Positions 55,077 through 62,184 of a DNA stretch of 64,000 nt are shown in pieces. The position numbers and the translations under genes are program-made. The stretch is from F1-120-MAGs238 sp964484185 (lineage in GTDB: Bacteria; Planctomycetota; Phycisphaerae; Phycisphaerales; UBA1924), in NCBI GenBank assembly GCA_964484185.1, contig CAZAEQ010000004.1, forward strand, positions 83,808-147,807, in the 5' to 3' direction. The stretch's first letter is position 1. Each line of letters starts with the position of its first letter. The notes below the pieces were generated by a model that had not been told where the DNA came from, made no database searches, and was given only the letters and a program-made list of their open reading frames with translations.

Positions 55077-55103
55077 AACATTACCTTCAACATATGTAAT
55101 GTT
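55077..55103. promoter_or_regulatory. AT-rich inverted repeat, region B
   Basis: AACATTAC (55077-55084) and GTAATGTT (55096-55103) are perfect inverted repeats around an 11-base spacer. Counterpart of 34273-34303. Confidence 0.62.
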
Positions 55104-55248
55104 TTTAAGCCTAAAACTGGGGGAAACACTGGGGGTACCGGAAGCTCTGCGCCCACGATGCGCGCCCCCTAACGCGAGGATTTTTTGCGCTTTTGAAAAT
55201 AATTTTCAGCCTTATGCCACAAGGACTTACGTCTTTTGACCCCCTTGT

Positions 55249-55281
55249 ACCGGACACAAAGCGCCCCTCGTTTTGTCGCGG
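55249..55281. promoter_or_regulatory. Operator-like dyad B-proximal (17-bp spacer)
   Basis: ACCGGACA (55249-55256) and TGTCGCGG (55274-55281) around a 17-bp spacer containing GCGCCCCTCG. Counterpart of 34087-34119. Confidence 0.58.
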
Positions 55282-55339
55282 CCCTCCCTCTGTAGGGGAC
55301 GTGAGTGCACCGCTCACCGACCCGCCAAGGAGCCTCGCC

Positions 55340-56806
55340 ATGAACAAGTCAGACACGACATTCACCAACGCCTCTCGATCGCTGCCCGATGACATCCTCG
55401 CACTGCTCGCTGCCCACCTCGCGACCACCATGCCGCGGCTGCAGCGGCTCTGGAACTACTACCGCAATCCTGCAACTGGCAGTTCCAGCCCAGCACGCCT
55501 GGCCCAGGAAGCTGGGCTTCCCAGCCGCGTCACTGGCAATATCACTTTGCCCACACACGATGACCGCATTCCCACTCGCCGCGAAGTCGTTGTCGAAAAC
55601 GACATCGCCTGGCGCATTCACGCGCTCGTCGACTTCATGTTCGGCAAGCCACTGGCGATTCTCTCCACCGCCGCCGATGCAACGCGTCGCGATCTCATTC
55701 AGCAAGTGCTCGAGCGCATCTTCGAACGCTCTGGCGGCATCGGCTTCCTTCAGGACATCGCGCTCCTGGGCCATGTCTATGGCTCTATCGACATCGTCGT
55801 CACTGTCAACCCTGCAATCACTTCCGCTGGCGCAACCAGCGATCCCGAAACACTCGCCTCATTCATCTCGCTCGAACTGGTTGAACCCACTCGCGCGGTC
55901 TCTCTGCTGGAATCAAACGACTACCGCAAGCTCCGCGCCTTTGCGGTTCACATTCCCGCGGCATCCCCCACTGGTCGCGATGCGCGAAGTCTTCTCGAAC
56001 GGCTCGTCAATTCTGGGCGTTCACCTTCGCGCACGCGGCCGACGGGGACCACGCGCCTCCACACTCCCGGCTCCATCGATACCTACATCGATGGAACGCT
56101 CCGCGAGTCCGCGCCGTCACTCCTGCCGCTCGGCCAGCTCGGCATCGTTCACATTCAGAACATCTCGCAACCGTTCCGCCACGAAGGACTCTCTGAAGTT
56201 GAGCCGCTCATTCCGCTGCAAGATGAGCTCAACACGCGTCTCTCTGATCGCGCCAGCCGCCTGACCATGCAGAATTTCACGATGTATCTCGCCAAGGGTC
56301 TGCTCTCGCAGACGCCGCTTGAAGTCGGCCCCGGCGCAGTCTGGTTCACAGATAACCCCGATGCAAATATTCAAACGTTCGGCGGCAACGCCTCCAGCGA
56401 AGGTGAAGACCTTCACATTTCCGAAATCCGCGAAGCTCTTGACAAAGCTTCAAGCGTGCCGCCCGTCGCAACCGGCGTCGTCAAAGCCAAGATCGGAAAT
56501 CTCACCAGCGCGAACGCACTTCGCATCACGCTCATGGGAGTGCTCGGCAAGACCGCACGCAAGCGCGTGACTTACGGCCGCGGGATCAGCGAACTCTGTC
56601 GCATCATTCTCGCAACGCTCGACCATCACGGCGTTCTCGCGACCGATCCACTCGACCGCGGCGTGCGCCTCGAATGGCCCGACCCGCTCCCCATCGACCC
56701 GGAACAAACCGTGCGCACCGCGCTCCTCAAGCAAGACCTGGGCGTACCCCGCCCGCGCCTGCTCGCCGAACTCGGCTACGCGCCAACCGATCCCGGAGTG
56801 CAGTAA
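55340..56806 (+). CDS. Phage portal protein, SPP1-Gp6-like
   Basis: 488 residues, normal portal size. The N-terminus has LAAHLATTMPRLQRLWNYYR. Core motifs are RREVVVENDIAWRIHALVDFMFGKPL, GFLQDIALLGHVYGSIDI, SEVEPLIPLQDELNTRLSDRASRLT and GNLTSANALRITLMGVLGKTARKR, which match SPP1-type portals. Portals form the dodecameric DNA gateway at one capsid vertex. It is the first gene of the cassette, directly behind control region B with AGGAGCC before ATG. No terminase gene precedes it. Confidence 0.88.
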   Translation: MNKSDTTFTNASRSLPDDILALLAAHLATTMPRLQRLWNYYRNPATGSSSPARLAQEAGLPSRVTGNITLPTHDDRIPTRREVVVENDIAWRIHALVDFMFGKPLAILSTAADATRRDLIQQVLERIFERSGGIGFLQDIALLGHVYGSIDIVVTVNPAITSAGATSDPETLASFISLELVEPTRAVSLLESNDYRKLRAFAVHIPAASPTGRDARSLLERLVNSGRSPSRTRPTGTTRLHTPGSIDTYIDGTLRESAPSLLPLGQLGIVHIQNISQPFRHEGLSEVEPLIPLQDELNTRLSDRASRLTMQNFTMYLAKGLLSQTPLEVGPGAVWFTDNPDANIQTFGGNASSEGEDLHISEIREALDKASSVPPVATGVVKAKIGNLTSANALRITLMGVLGKTARKRVTYGRGISELCRIILATLDHHGVLATDPLDRGVRLEWPDPLPIDPEQTVRTALLKQDLGVPRPRLLAELGYAPTDPGVQ

Positions 56807-56908
56807 ATCCCCGTTTCTCATCCCGCAATAACGCGGCATGCAAAGTGAACCCACGCGTGAACGTTTCACGCCCCACTTCTCTCGCCGCACATTTGAAAGG
56901 AGCCTCTC

Positions 56909-57373
56909 ATGCCCGACCCGATTCCCGATCCCATTGGCAGCGAAACCCCTTCGCTTCCAGCCCCCAAGCCCGACCTTGAACATTGGCGCAAACGCGCCAG
57001 CGATGCAGAAGGTCGCATCAGCGAACTTTCTGGAAAGCTAGAGCAGATCGAACGCGAACTTGCATCACACAAGTCGCGCCTCGAAGACTCGCAGCGTGCC
57101 AGTGAACTCGCAAGTTCCGGTGCGATCGATACGCAAGTCATCGCCTCGCTGATCGAATCCATGATTCGTTCAAAGCAGGCGGCCGACTTCAAGACCGCGC
57201 TCGCTGAACTTCGCAAATCTAAACCCTTCCTCTTCCGTCAACCCGCCGCGCTCATGCCCGCTTCTCCAATCGTGCCCGAGCGCACCAGCGGCTTCACCGG
57301 TCAACCAACATCCATCTCACCCCGCGGCGATCGCCGCTCGCTTCTGGACTACCTCCGTTCCAAACGCAACTGA
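56909..57373 (+). CDS. Scaffold-like coiled-coil protein
   Basis: 154 residues. A central coiled coil (about residues 15-70: LEHWRKRASDAEGRISELSGKLEQ) is flanked by Pro-rich N-terminal and basic C-terminal ends (RGDRRSLLDYLRSKRN). Position between portal and major capsid, small size and coiled coil with a basic C-terminus fit a capsid scaffolding protein. This is inference; no family is recognised. GAAAGGAG six bases before ATG. Confidence 0.65.
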   Translation: MPDPIPDPIGSETPSLPAPKPDLEHWRKRASDAEGRISELSGKLEQIERELASHKSRLEDSQRASELASSGAIDTQVIASLIESMIRSKQAADFKTALAELRKSKPFLFRQPAALMPASPIVPERTSGFTGQPTSISPRGDRRSLLDYLRSKRN

Positions 57374-57418
57374 TCGAATTTCCCGTTCATTTCACCATTT
57401 TTTTGAAAGGTCTCTTGT

Positions 57419-58585
57419 ATGCCATACTCAGGTAAATCATCGTACGACGGCGGCTCATCTCTTCCCGAACTGACGGAAGACATCTCCGACATCGTTTCCA
57501 TCATCTCGCCTTATGAAACCCCGCTGCTCGATCTTCTCGGAGATCCACGCCGCAATGCTCTCTCCACCATTCACGAATGGCTGGAAGACGATCTGCTTCC
57601 CAACTTCGACTCGGTGAATCAAACTGTCTTCACGCCCAACGGGCAGGACTGCACCGCCGTCACCGTTGCCAACGGCGTTCGCTTCCAGCCGGGCGACCTG
57701 GTCCGCCCCGATGGCTCTACGGAAATGCTGCTCGTCACCGCCGTCGCCGGCAACGTGCTCACCGTCACGCGTCAATACGGCGGCTCGACTCCCTTCACGC
57801 TCACCAACAGCAAGAAGCTGATCATCGTCGGCAACGCTGCGTTTGAAGGCTCTTCTGCGCTCACTGCACGCACAACGCTGCGTCAGCGGCGTCAGAACTA
57901 CACGCAGATCTTCACTGCCACCGTCGACGTTTCCGGCTCGATGCAAGCCGCGCGCAAAGTCGGCGTGGCCGATGAGATCGACTACCAGAAGCAGGAACGC
58001 ATGCGCGAACTCCTGCGCGATCTTGAAAATGTCGTCATCAACGGCATCGCTCCATCGGCGACGCAGCAGGGCTCCGCATCTGTTCGCCGCTCGATGAACG
58101 GTCTCACCAAACTCATCGCTACCAATCGCTTCACTCCCGGTTCCGGCGGCGTTCCCTCCGGTGGCGGCGCTGGCACCGATCTCAATGAGCCAGTGCTCAA
58201 CCACTGTCTCAAACAGATCTGGGAATCTTCCAACGCCAAGATCGACACCATCGTCGTTGGCGGCGGCCTCAAGCGTCGCATCAATCAATTCATCGCTTCT
58301 ACTTCCCGCGCCTATTCACCCAGCGATCAGCGTCTGGGCGAAATGGTGAGCGTCTACGAAAGCGACTTTGGCATCTGCCGCGTCATTCTCTCGCGCTGGG
58401 TCCCATCCGACACGCTCCTCATGCTCGACTCATCGCGCATCGAAGTGCTGCCGCTGATTGGGCGCAGCTTCCAGTTCCGTCCGCTTGCGCAAACCGGCGA
58501 CTCATTCCAGGGCCAGGTCCTGGGTGAGTACACGCTGGAAATGCGCAACGAGCTCGCGCACGGCCTCATCAAGGGCCTGACTTGA
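57419..58585 (+). CDS. Major capsid protein, SU10/DUF5309-like (HK97 fold)
   Basis: 388 residues. ELTEDISDIVSIISPYETPLLDLLGD near the N-terminus (partly: SPYETPLLDLLGD), HEWLEDDLLP, DEIDYQKQERMRELLRDLENVVINGI and a C-terminus with VLPLIGRSFQFRPLAQTGDSFQGQVLGEYTLEMRNE match the SU10-type major capsid family with the HK97 fold. Length and complete core argue for an intact gene. GAAAGG eight bases upstream of ATG. Confidence 0.9.
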   Translation: MPYSGKSSYDGGSSLPELTEDISDIVSIISPYETPLLDLLGDPRRNALSTIHEWLEDDLLPNFDSVNQTVFTPNGQDCTAVTVANGVRFQPGDLVRPDGSTEMLLVTAVAGNVLTVTRQYGGSTPFTLTNSKKLIIVGNAAFEGSSALTARTTLRQRRQNYTQIFTATVDVSGSMQAARKVGVADEIDYQKQERMRELLRDLENVVINGIAPSATQQGSASVRRSMNGLTKLIATNRFTPGSGGVPSGGGAGTDLNEPVLNHCLKQIWESSNAKIDTIVVGGGLKRRINQFIASTSRAYSPSDQRLGEMVSVYESDFGICRVILSRWVPSDTLLMLDSSRIEVLPLIGRSFQFRPLAQTGDSFQGQVLGEYTLEMRNELAHGLIKGLT

Positions 58586-58674
58586 CCTCCTGTGTTTGCT
58601 CCGCCGCGGTTTGGCGACCGCGGCGGGGTTTGCCTCTTGCTTCATCACACACCCTCGTTCTTAGGAGTCTCACC

Positions 58675-59316
58675 ATGTTTGCATCCGACCGCACACTGCT
58701 CGCTCTCGAACCCATGCTCTTCCGCGATGTTCTCTTTCTTTCGCAGCGCCTGACTGCAGGAATCTGTTCAACATCCGAGTCAACACTTACAGCATCAATG
58801 CTCAATCCAGATTTTCTAGTCGCTGGCATTCGACCTAGTCACATCATCACTATTGAGGAAGTGAGCTTCGAGATCGCCGAAGTCTCTGGGTCTGACACGC
58901 TGAAGATCTCGCGCCTCCGCGAACGCGATGATGGCGAACTGATTCCGCCGCCAACGCTGTCAGGCCGCCCCTTCTCAATTCACACCTTTGGCCCGCAGCT
59001 CGCACTCGCCCACGCGCAGGTGCTCAACATGCTCAGCCTCGCGCCAGCAGGGACCACATCGCCGCTGGTGAGCGAAGATGCTCTTCTCAACAAGGCGGAC
59101 TTCGCAACGTTCGAGGCCCACCTCGCGCTCAAACACCTGCTCACTTCCGCCGGAACTCTCAGCCGAGACACACCCGCACTCGCCGCTCTGCGTTCCTCAC
59201 TCGACGCCGCAATCCGCACCGCACACCAAACCCTCATCGCCCACATCGACCTAAACGGTGATGGAGCCCCAGACAGCCAACGCCGCCTCAACATCCAATA
59301 CCTCACACGCATGTAA
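58675..59316 (+). CDS. Head-cassette protein of unknown function (possible connector)
   Basis: 213 residues. The N-terminal half is beta-rich (SRLRERDDGELIPPPTLSG); the C-terminal half is helical (ALLNKADFATFEAHLALKHLL, LDAAIRTAHQTLIAHIDL). No known family is recognised. Its position directly after the capsid suggests a head-completion or connector protein. AGGAG eight bases upstream. Confidence 0.6.
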   Translation: MFASDRTLLALEPMLFRDVLFLSQRLTAGICSTSESTLTASMLNPDFLVAGIRPSHIITIEEVSFEIAEVSGSDTLKISRLRERDDGELIPPPTLSGRPFSIHTFGPQLALAHAQVLNMLSLAPAGTTSPLVSEDALLNKADFATFEAHLALKHLLTSAGTLSRDTPALAALRSSLDAAIRTAHQTLIAHIDLNGDGAPDSQRRLNIQYLTRM

Positions 59317-59374
59317 CCCCGTCTCCTCGCTTTCCCCTGTCTTCATTGCCTTTTCCTCTCATTCATTCCTTTCT

Positions 59375-59416
59375 CCCTCTGCGTCTCTGCGTCTCCCAGC
59401 CTCTGCGTTAAAGACA
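59375..59416. repeat. CTCTGCGTCTCTGCG-type intergenic repeat phrase
   Basis: In the 141-bp gap before the 59458 gene the sequence repeats CTCTGCGTCTCTGCGTCTCC and ends CTCTGCGTTAAA. Such short pyrimidine-rich phrases look like a dispersed intergenic repeat. Confidence 0.45.
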
Positions 59417-59457
59417 CCGTTCCACTGAAACACATCGCCACACACAAAGGAATCGCA

Positions 59458-59862
59458 ATGCTCATCCTCAACCCAACATCCGTCACTCTCGGCAACCAGC
59501 TCCTCCCCAACGTCTCGGCCATCGCCATCGATCGCGTAGCCACACGCCAGATCATCGAATGGTCCGACGGCGGTCCACACATCACATTCGTCGATTGCCC
59601 CGAGCAACGCATCACCATCACGCTGATTCAGGAGTTCGCACAAGGCGATCTCTCAAGTCCGCCGCCGGGCTCGTCGCTCACGCTCAATTTCCACACCTCA
59701 ATCGACGCCTCGCACGCAGGCTGGTCCAAAGTCACCGTGCCCACAGTGCTCCTGGGCACCAAGCACGAATCCAAAGCCCGCGGCTTCATCCGCACTCTCA
59801 CCCTCGCAGCCATCAGTTCAGATGGCAGCACCGATCCAGTCACCATCACACCACTCCAATAG
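59458..59862 (+). CDS. Head/tail-cassette small beta protein
   Basis: 134 residues, predicted mostly beta: MLILNPTSVTLGNQLLPNV, QRITITLIQEFAQGD, SSLTLNFHTS, GFIRTLTLAAISSDG. Fits a small tail-tube or head-tail joining type protein in size and character, but no family is recognised. AAAGGA seven bases upstream. Confidence 0.58.
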   Translation: MLILNPTSVTLGNQLLPNVSAIAIDRVATRQIIEWSDGGPHITFVDCPEQRITITLIQEFAQGDLSSPPPGSSLTLNFHTSIDASHAGWSKVTVPTVLLGTKHESKARGFIRTLTLAAISSDGSTDPVTITPLQ

Positions 59863-59887
59863 AACACGCAATCAAAGGAGCTGCCCC

Positions 59888-60268
59888 ATGCCCGCCCATT
59901 TCAAATCTCTCCCGCTCTTTTCCAGTGGCCCCGCCCGTTTCAGCGTCATGTCCCAAGGTCTCGTGGTCCTCTCCAACCTCTCTCTCGGCACCACCGACCC
60001 CAACACCTTTCCCATCGGCCCGCGCGAACTCGATGTTGTCGTCACCGGCCGCCTCGTTGCATCTTCTGAATCCGCACTCTGGACTCTCCGCGAAGCCCTC
60101 ACCGCGCAAATCACCTATCCACCAGAACCCGGCCTTCTCGAAGACTCCCGCGGCAAGCAATGGGCCAACATGTCCTTCATCCGCATCGACTGGGACACAC
60201 GCACCGACCACGCCCGCACTCATTCCATCTCATACGCCGCCACATTCCGCCGCTTCGCAGTTCTGTAA
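59888..60268 (+). CDS. Head/tail-cassette small protein
   Basis: 126 residues. FSVMSQGLVVLSNLSLGTTDP, ELDVVVTGRLVASSESALW, WANMSFIRIDWDTRTDHART, ending FRRFAVL. Beta-rich with a mid-protein helix. Size and place suggest a tail-completion or joining protein; no family is recognised. AAAGGAG eight bases before ATG 59888; frame open to 59822. Confidence 0.58.
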   Translation: MPAHFKSLPLFSSGPARFSVMSQGLVVLSNLSLGTTDPNTFPIGPRELDVVVTGRLVASSESALWTLREALTAQITYPPEPGLLEDSRGKQWANMSFIRIDWDTRTDHARTHSISYAATFRRFAVL

Positions 60269-60297
60269 ACCACACTTCACCGACTTTGCTTTCTTCC

Positions 60298-60365
60298 CAT
60301 CCTGTCAATCCTGTATATCCATGTTAATTCTCTTTGTCTTCTGCCTTTTCAGATCGTGAACATCG
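60298..60365. repeat. CCTGTCAATCCTGTATATCC-type intergenic phrase
   Basis: The 162-bp gap 60269-60430 contains CATCCTGTCAATCCTGTATA and TCCATGTTAATTC, then a Dyad-free CT-rich tail. It resembles a dispersed genome repeat phrase; nothing else is seen in it except a GAAAGGACCTCCC ribosome site before 60431. Confidence 0.45.
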
Positions 60366-60430
60366 TGTGTAGCTGATGTTAACACTGCCTTCCACTGCGG
60401 TGAACCCGCTCTTCCTCGAAAGGACCTCCC

Positions 60431-60763
60431 ATGCTCGACCCCACCTCCGACATCGTCTCCCTCGCCGCCCTCTTCACCCAGTTCGGTTCCGCCGGACTCA
60501 TGGGCTGGATGTGGCTCTCTGAACGCAAGGGCGCGCAGACTCGCGACACTCAACTCGCCGAACTGCAAACCCGTCTTCTCCAGGAACGGCTCCAGTTCGA
60601 TGCGCTCGTCTCTCTCGCCCGCGACTGCGCTCATGCTGTCGGGACTCTCGATGCGGGGCAGCGCCAGATTGCCGACCGCCTCAGCGACCTCATCCACCTT
60701 TTCAACAAACACCCAGCTTTCACGTCGCCACATAAAACGCAACAGCCAGGACCTGCGTCTTAA
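60431..60763 (+). CDS. Holin/spanin-like small membrane protein
   Basis: 110 residues. One N-terminal membrane helix (SLAALFTQFGSAGLMGWMWL) followed by a charged coiled coil (TQLAELQTRLLQERLQ) and a short basic tail. Size and layout resemble small lysis or membrane-anchored phage proteins, such as holin-like or i-spanin proteins; other roles are possible. GAAAGG ribosome site. Last gene of the cassette. Confidence 0.58.
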   Translation: MLDPTSDIVSLAALFTQFGSAGLMGWMWLSERKGAQTRDTQLAELQTRLLQERLQFDALVSLARDCAHAVGTLDAGQRQIADRLSDLIHLFNKHPAFTSPHKTQQPGPAS

Positions 60764-60809
60764 CAACCCGCGATATTTCAACGCCAGCCCACACTCGCGC
60801 AAAAAGCTT

Positions 60810-60831
60810 AGGGGTGTTTACCCCTTTCTTA
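60810..60831 (+). terminator. Probable terminator after the head cassette
   Basis: AGGGGT (60810-60815) and ACCCCT (60820-60825) form a six-base stem with GTTT loop, followed by a TTCTT tract. Confidence 0.6.
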
Positions 60832-60969
60832 CACCGTTTATGCACCATCTTTGCACTTGTGACGTCTTAATACAACAGGTATTCAATTTGTAGTAGAATC
60901 ACCAACATTGTATTGATGCCAACTTCAAAGTACCGTTCCCTATGTCGTAACAGTCACTCAGGAGCCAGT

Positions 60970-62181
60970 ATGAAATCCGTAACGAATCTTCCCGCCCTCC
61001 TTCTTTCACTGGCACTCTTTGCCAGCGGCGGCTGCGCCAACAAGCAGGCCGCATCGCTGGGCGCGGTCCCGGTTGTCAAGACTCAAGTGCCTGCCGGCGA
61101 ACCACTGCTCGATCAAGATCTGAAAATCTGCAGCGCATGCGACTCCACTACTGATCCATCAGACTACCTGATCTCTATCTACGTAGTCGGTCGCGACGGC
61201 ACACCGACAGAGAGAAGCACCAATCAGGATTACGTCGGCCTCAGCGCTGATGTTTCAAACCTTCACCGCTACTTCTACCTCGGCGAAGACCCAACAACCG
61301 CCGATGGCGTTGATCGCCTGCTCAGAAAGCGACGCATCGTCACCTATCGCCTCCTCGATGTCGCCGATCGCAACGGCGATGAATACTGGCGCCGCTTCAG
61401 CGGCCTGATGTCTTATGCCTCAGCAACTAAAGCTGGTGCTACAGCGCTCATGGGTTCATCCATCGCCGCGACTTTTATCTCCCCGGTCCTTGGCGCATCG
61501 CTCGCGGGCGCAGGACTCGCGGGCGACGCCTTCTCCACCGATATCACCTCGGGATTCGATATCGAGGTCTACTCCGCACTTCGGTCCTCAGTCCGTCGCG
61601 ATGTCGAGTCACGCCGCCGGGCAATCATCAACAAGCTCAACATCCGCTCCTACGACGAATACCCCGCAACCAGCGTCATCGCCGAAATCTGCGATTACTC
61701 CTACGCCTACACGGTACGCGGCGCAATGGACACGCTTCGCGCTGCCGCACGCGATGGCGACGCCCGCGTGCTGATCACCGCAGAGCAGGCGCGCCCGCAA
61801 GTTGTAATCGCGGATGTGATCCAGGACAGCGCGGGCAATTCAATCGGGACGGTTGTATCGTGGCGTTTGAGACCGGACATGGCAGGACTTAAAGGTGTCA
61901 TCCTTCTGCGCACCAGCAAACCCATCCTGGTTGGTGGCACTGTTCCCCAACTCCCCAAACTCACGGGCCTTCCCGAAGAACTTGACGGCACTGTCAGTCC
62001 CGATTGGATGGTGTTACACAAGATGGAAACGACCAACCTCTCCGACTCTTTCCGCCATAACTTTGTCGATGGAGATCTCCCAACTGGAAAATCCAGCCAT
62101 TTCTACACCGTCGTTGCATACGACTCAACCGACAAGTACACTGCCACTGAAACAGCCCGCGCCTTCCTCATAAAGAAGTAA
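60970..62181 (+). CDS. Lipoprotein of unknown function
   Basis: 403 residues. Signal peptide and lipobox ASGGC (Cys22). No recognised domain: helical middle with SYASATKAGATALMGSSIAA and VLGASLAGAGLAGDAFSTD, a basic segment RSSVRRDVESRRRAIINKL, and a beta-rich C-terminus ending FYTVVAYDSTDKYTATETA. ATG 60970 with AGGAG upstream is chosen; frame open to 60913. It is three bases from the patatin gene, probably co-transcribed; both may act at the envelope. Confidence 0.7.
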   Translation: MKSVTNLPALLLSLALFASGGCANKQAASLGAVPVVKTQVPAGEPLLDQDLKICSACDSTTDPSDYLISIYVVGRDGTPTERSTNQDYVGLSADVSNLHRYFYLGEDPTTADGVDRLLRKRRIVTYRLLDVADRNGDEYWRRFSGLMSYASATKAGATALMGSSIAATFISPVLGASLAGAGLAGDAFSTDITSGFDIEVYSALRSSVRRDVESRRRAIINKLNIRSYDEYPATSVIAEICDYSYAYTVRGAMDTLRAAARDGDARVLITAEQARPQVVIADVIQDSAGNSIGTVVSWRLRPDMAGLKGVILLRTSKPILVGGTVPQLPKLTGLPEELDGTVSPDWMVLHKMETTNLSDSFRHNFVDGDLPTGKSSHFYTVVAYDSTDKYTATETARAFLIKK

Positions 62182-62184
62182 ACC

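Larger units (their letters stand above)
54734..55339 (+). promoter_or_regulatory. Intergenic region with control region B for the head cassette
   Basis: No gene is seen in these 606 bp. The left part (54734-55006) shows a TGTCC-G-GGACA palindrome at 54900-54910 and an AT-rich stretch around 54925-54950. The right part, 55007-55339, is homologous to region A (34018-34373) in element order: dyad with 16-bp spacer, ATAACCCGC, AT-rich dyad, CTAAAACTGGGG, GTACCGGA half site (55137-55142), GCGCGCCCCCTAAC, dyad with 17-bp spacer, GTAGGGGACGTGA and AGGAGCCTCGCC before ATG 55340. Confidence 0.8.
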
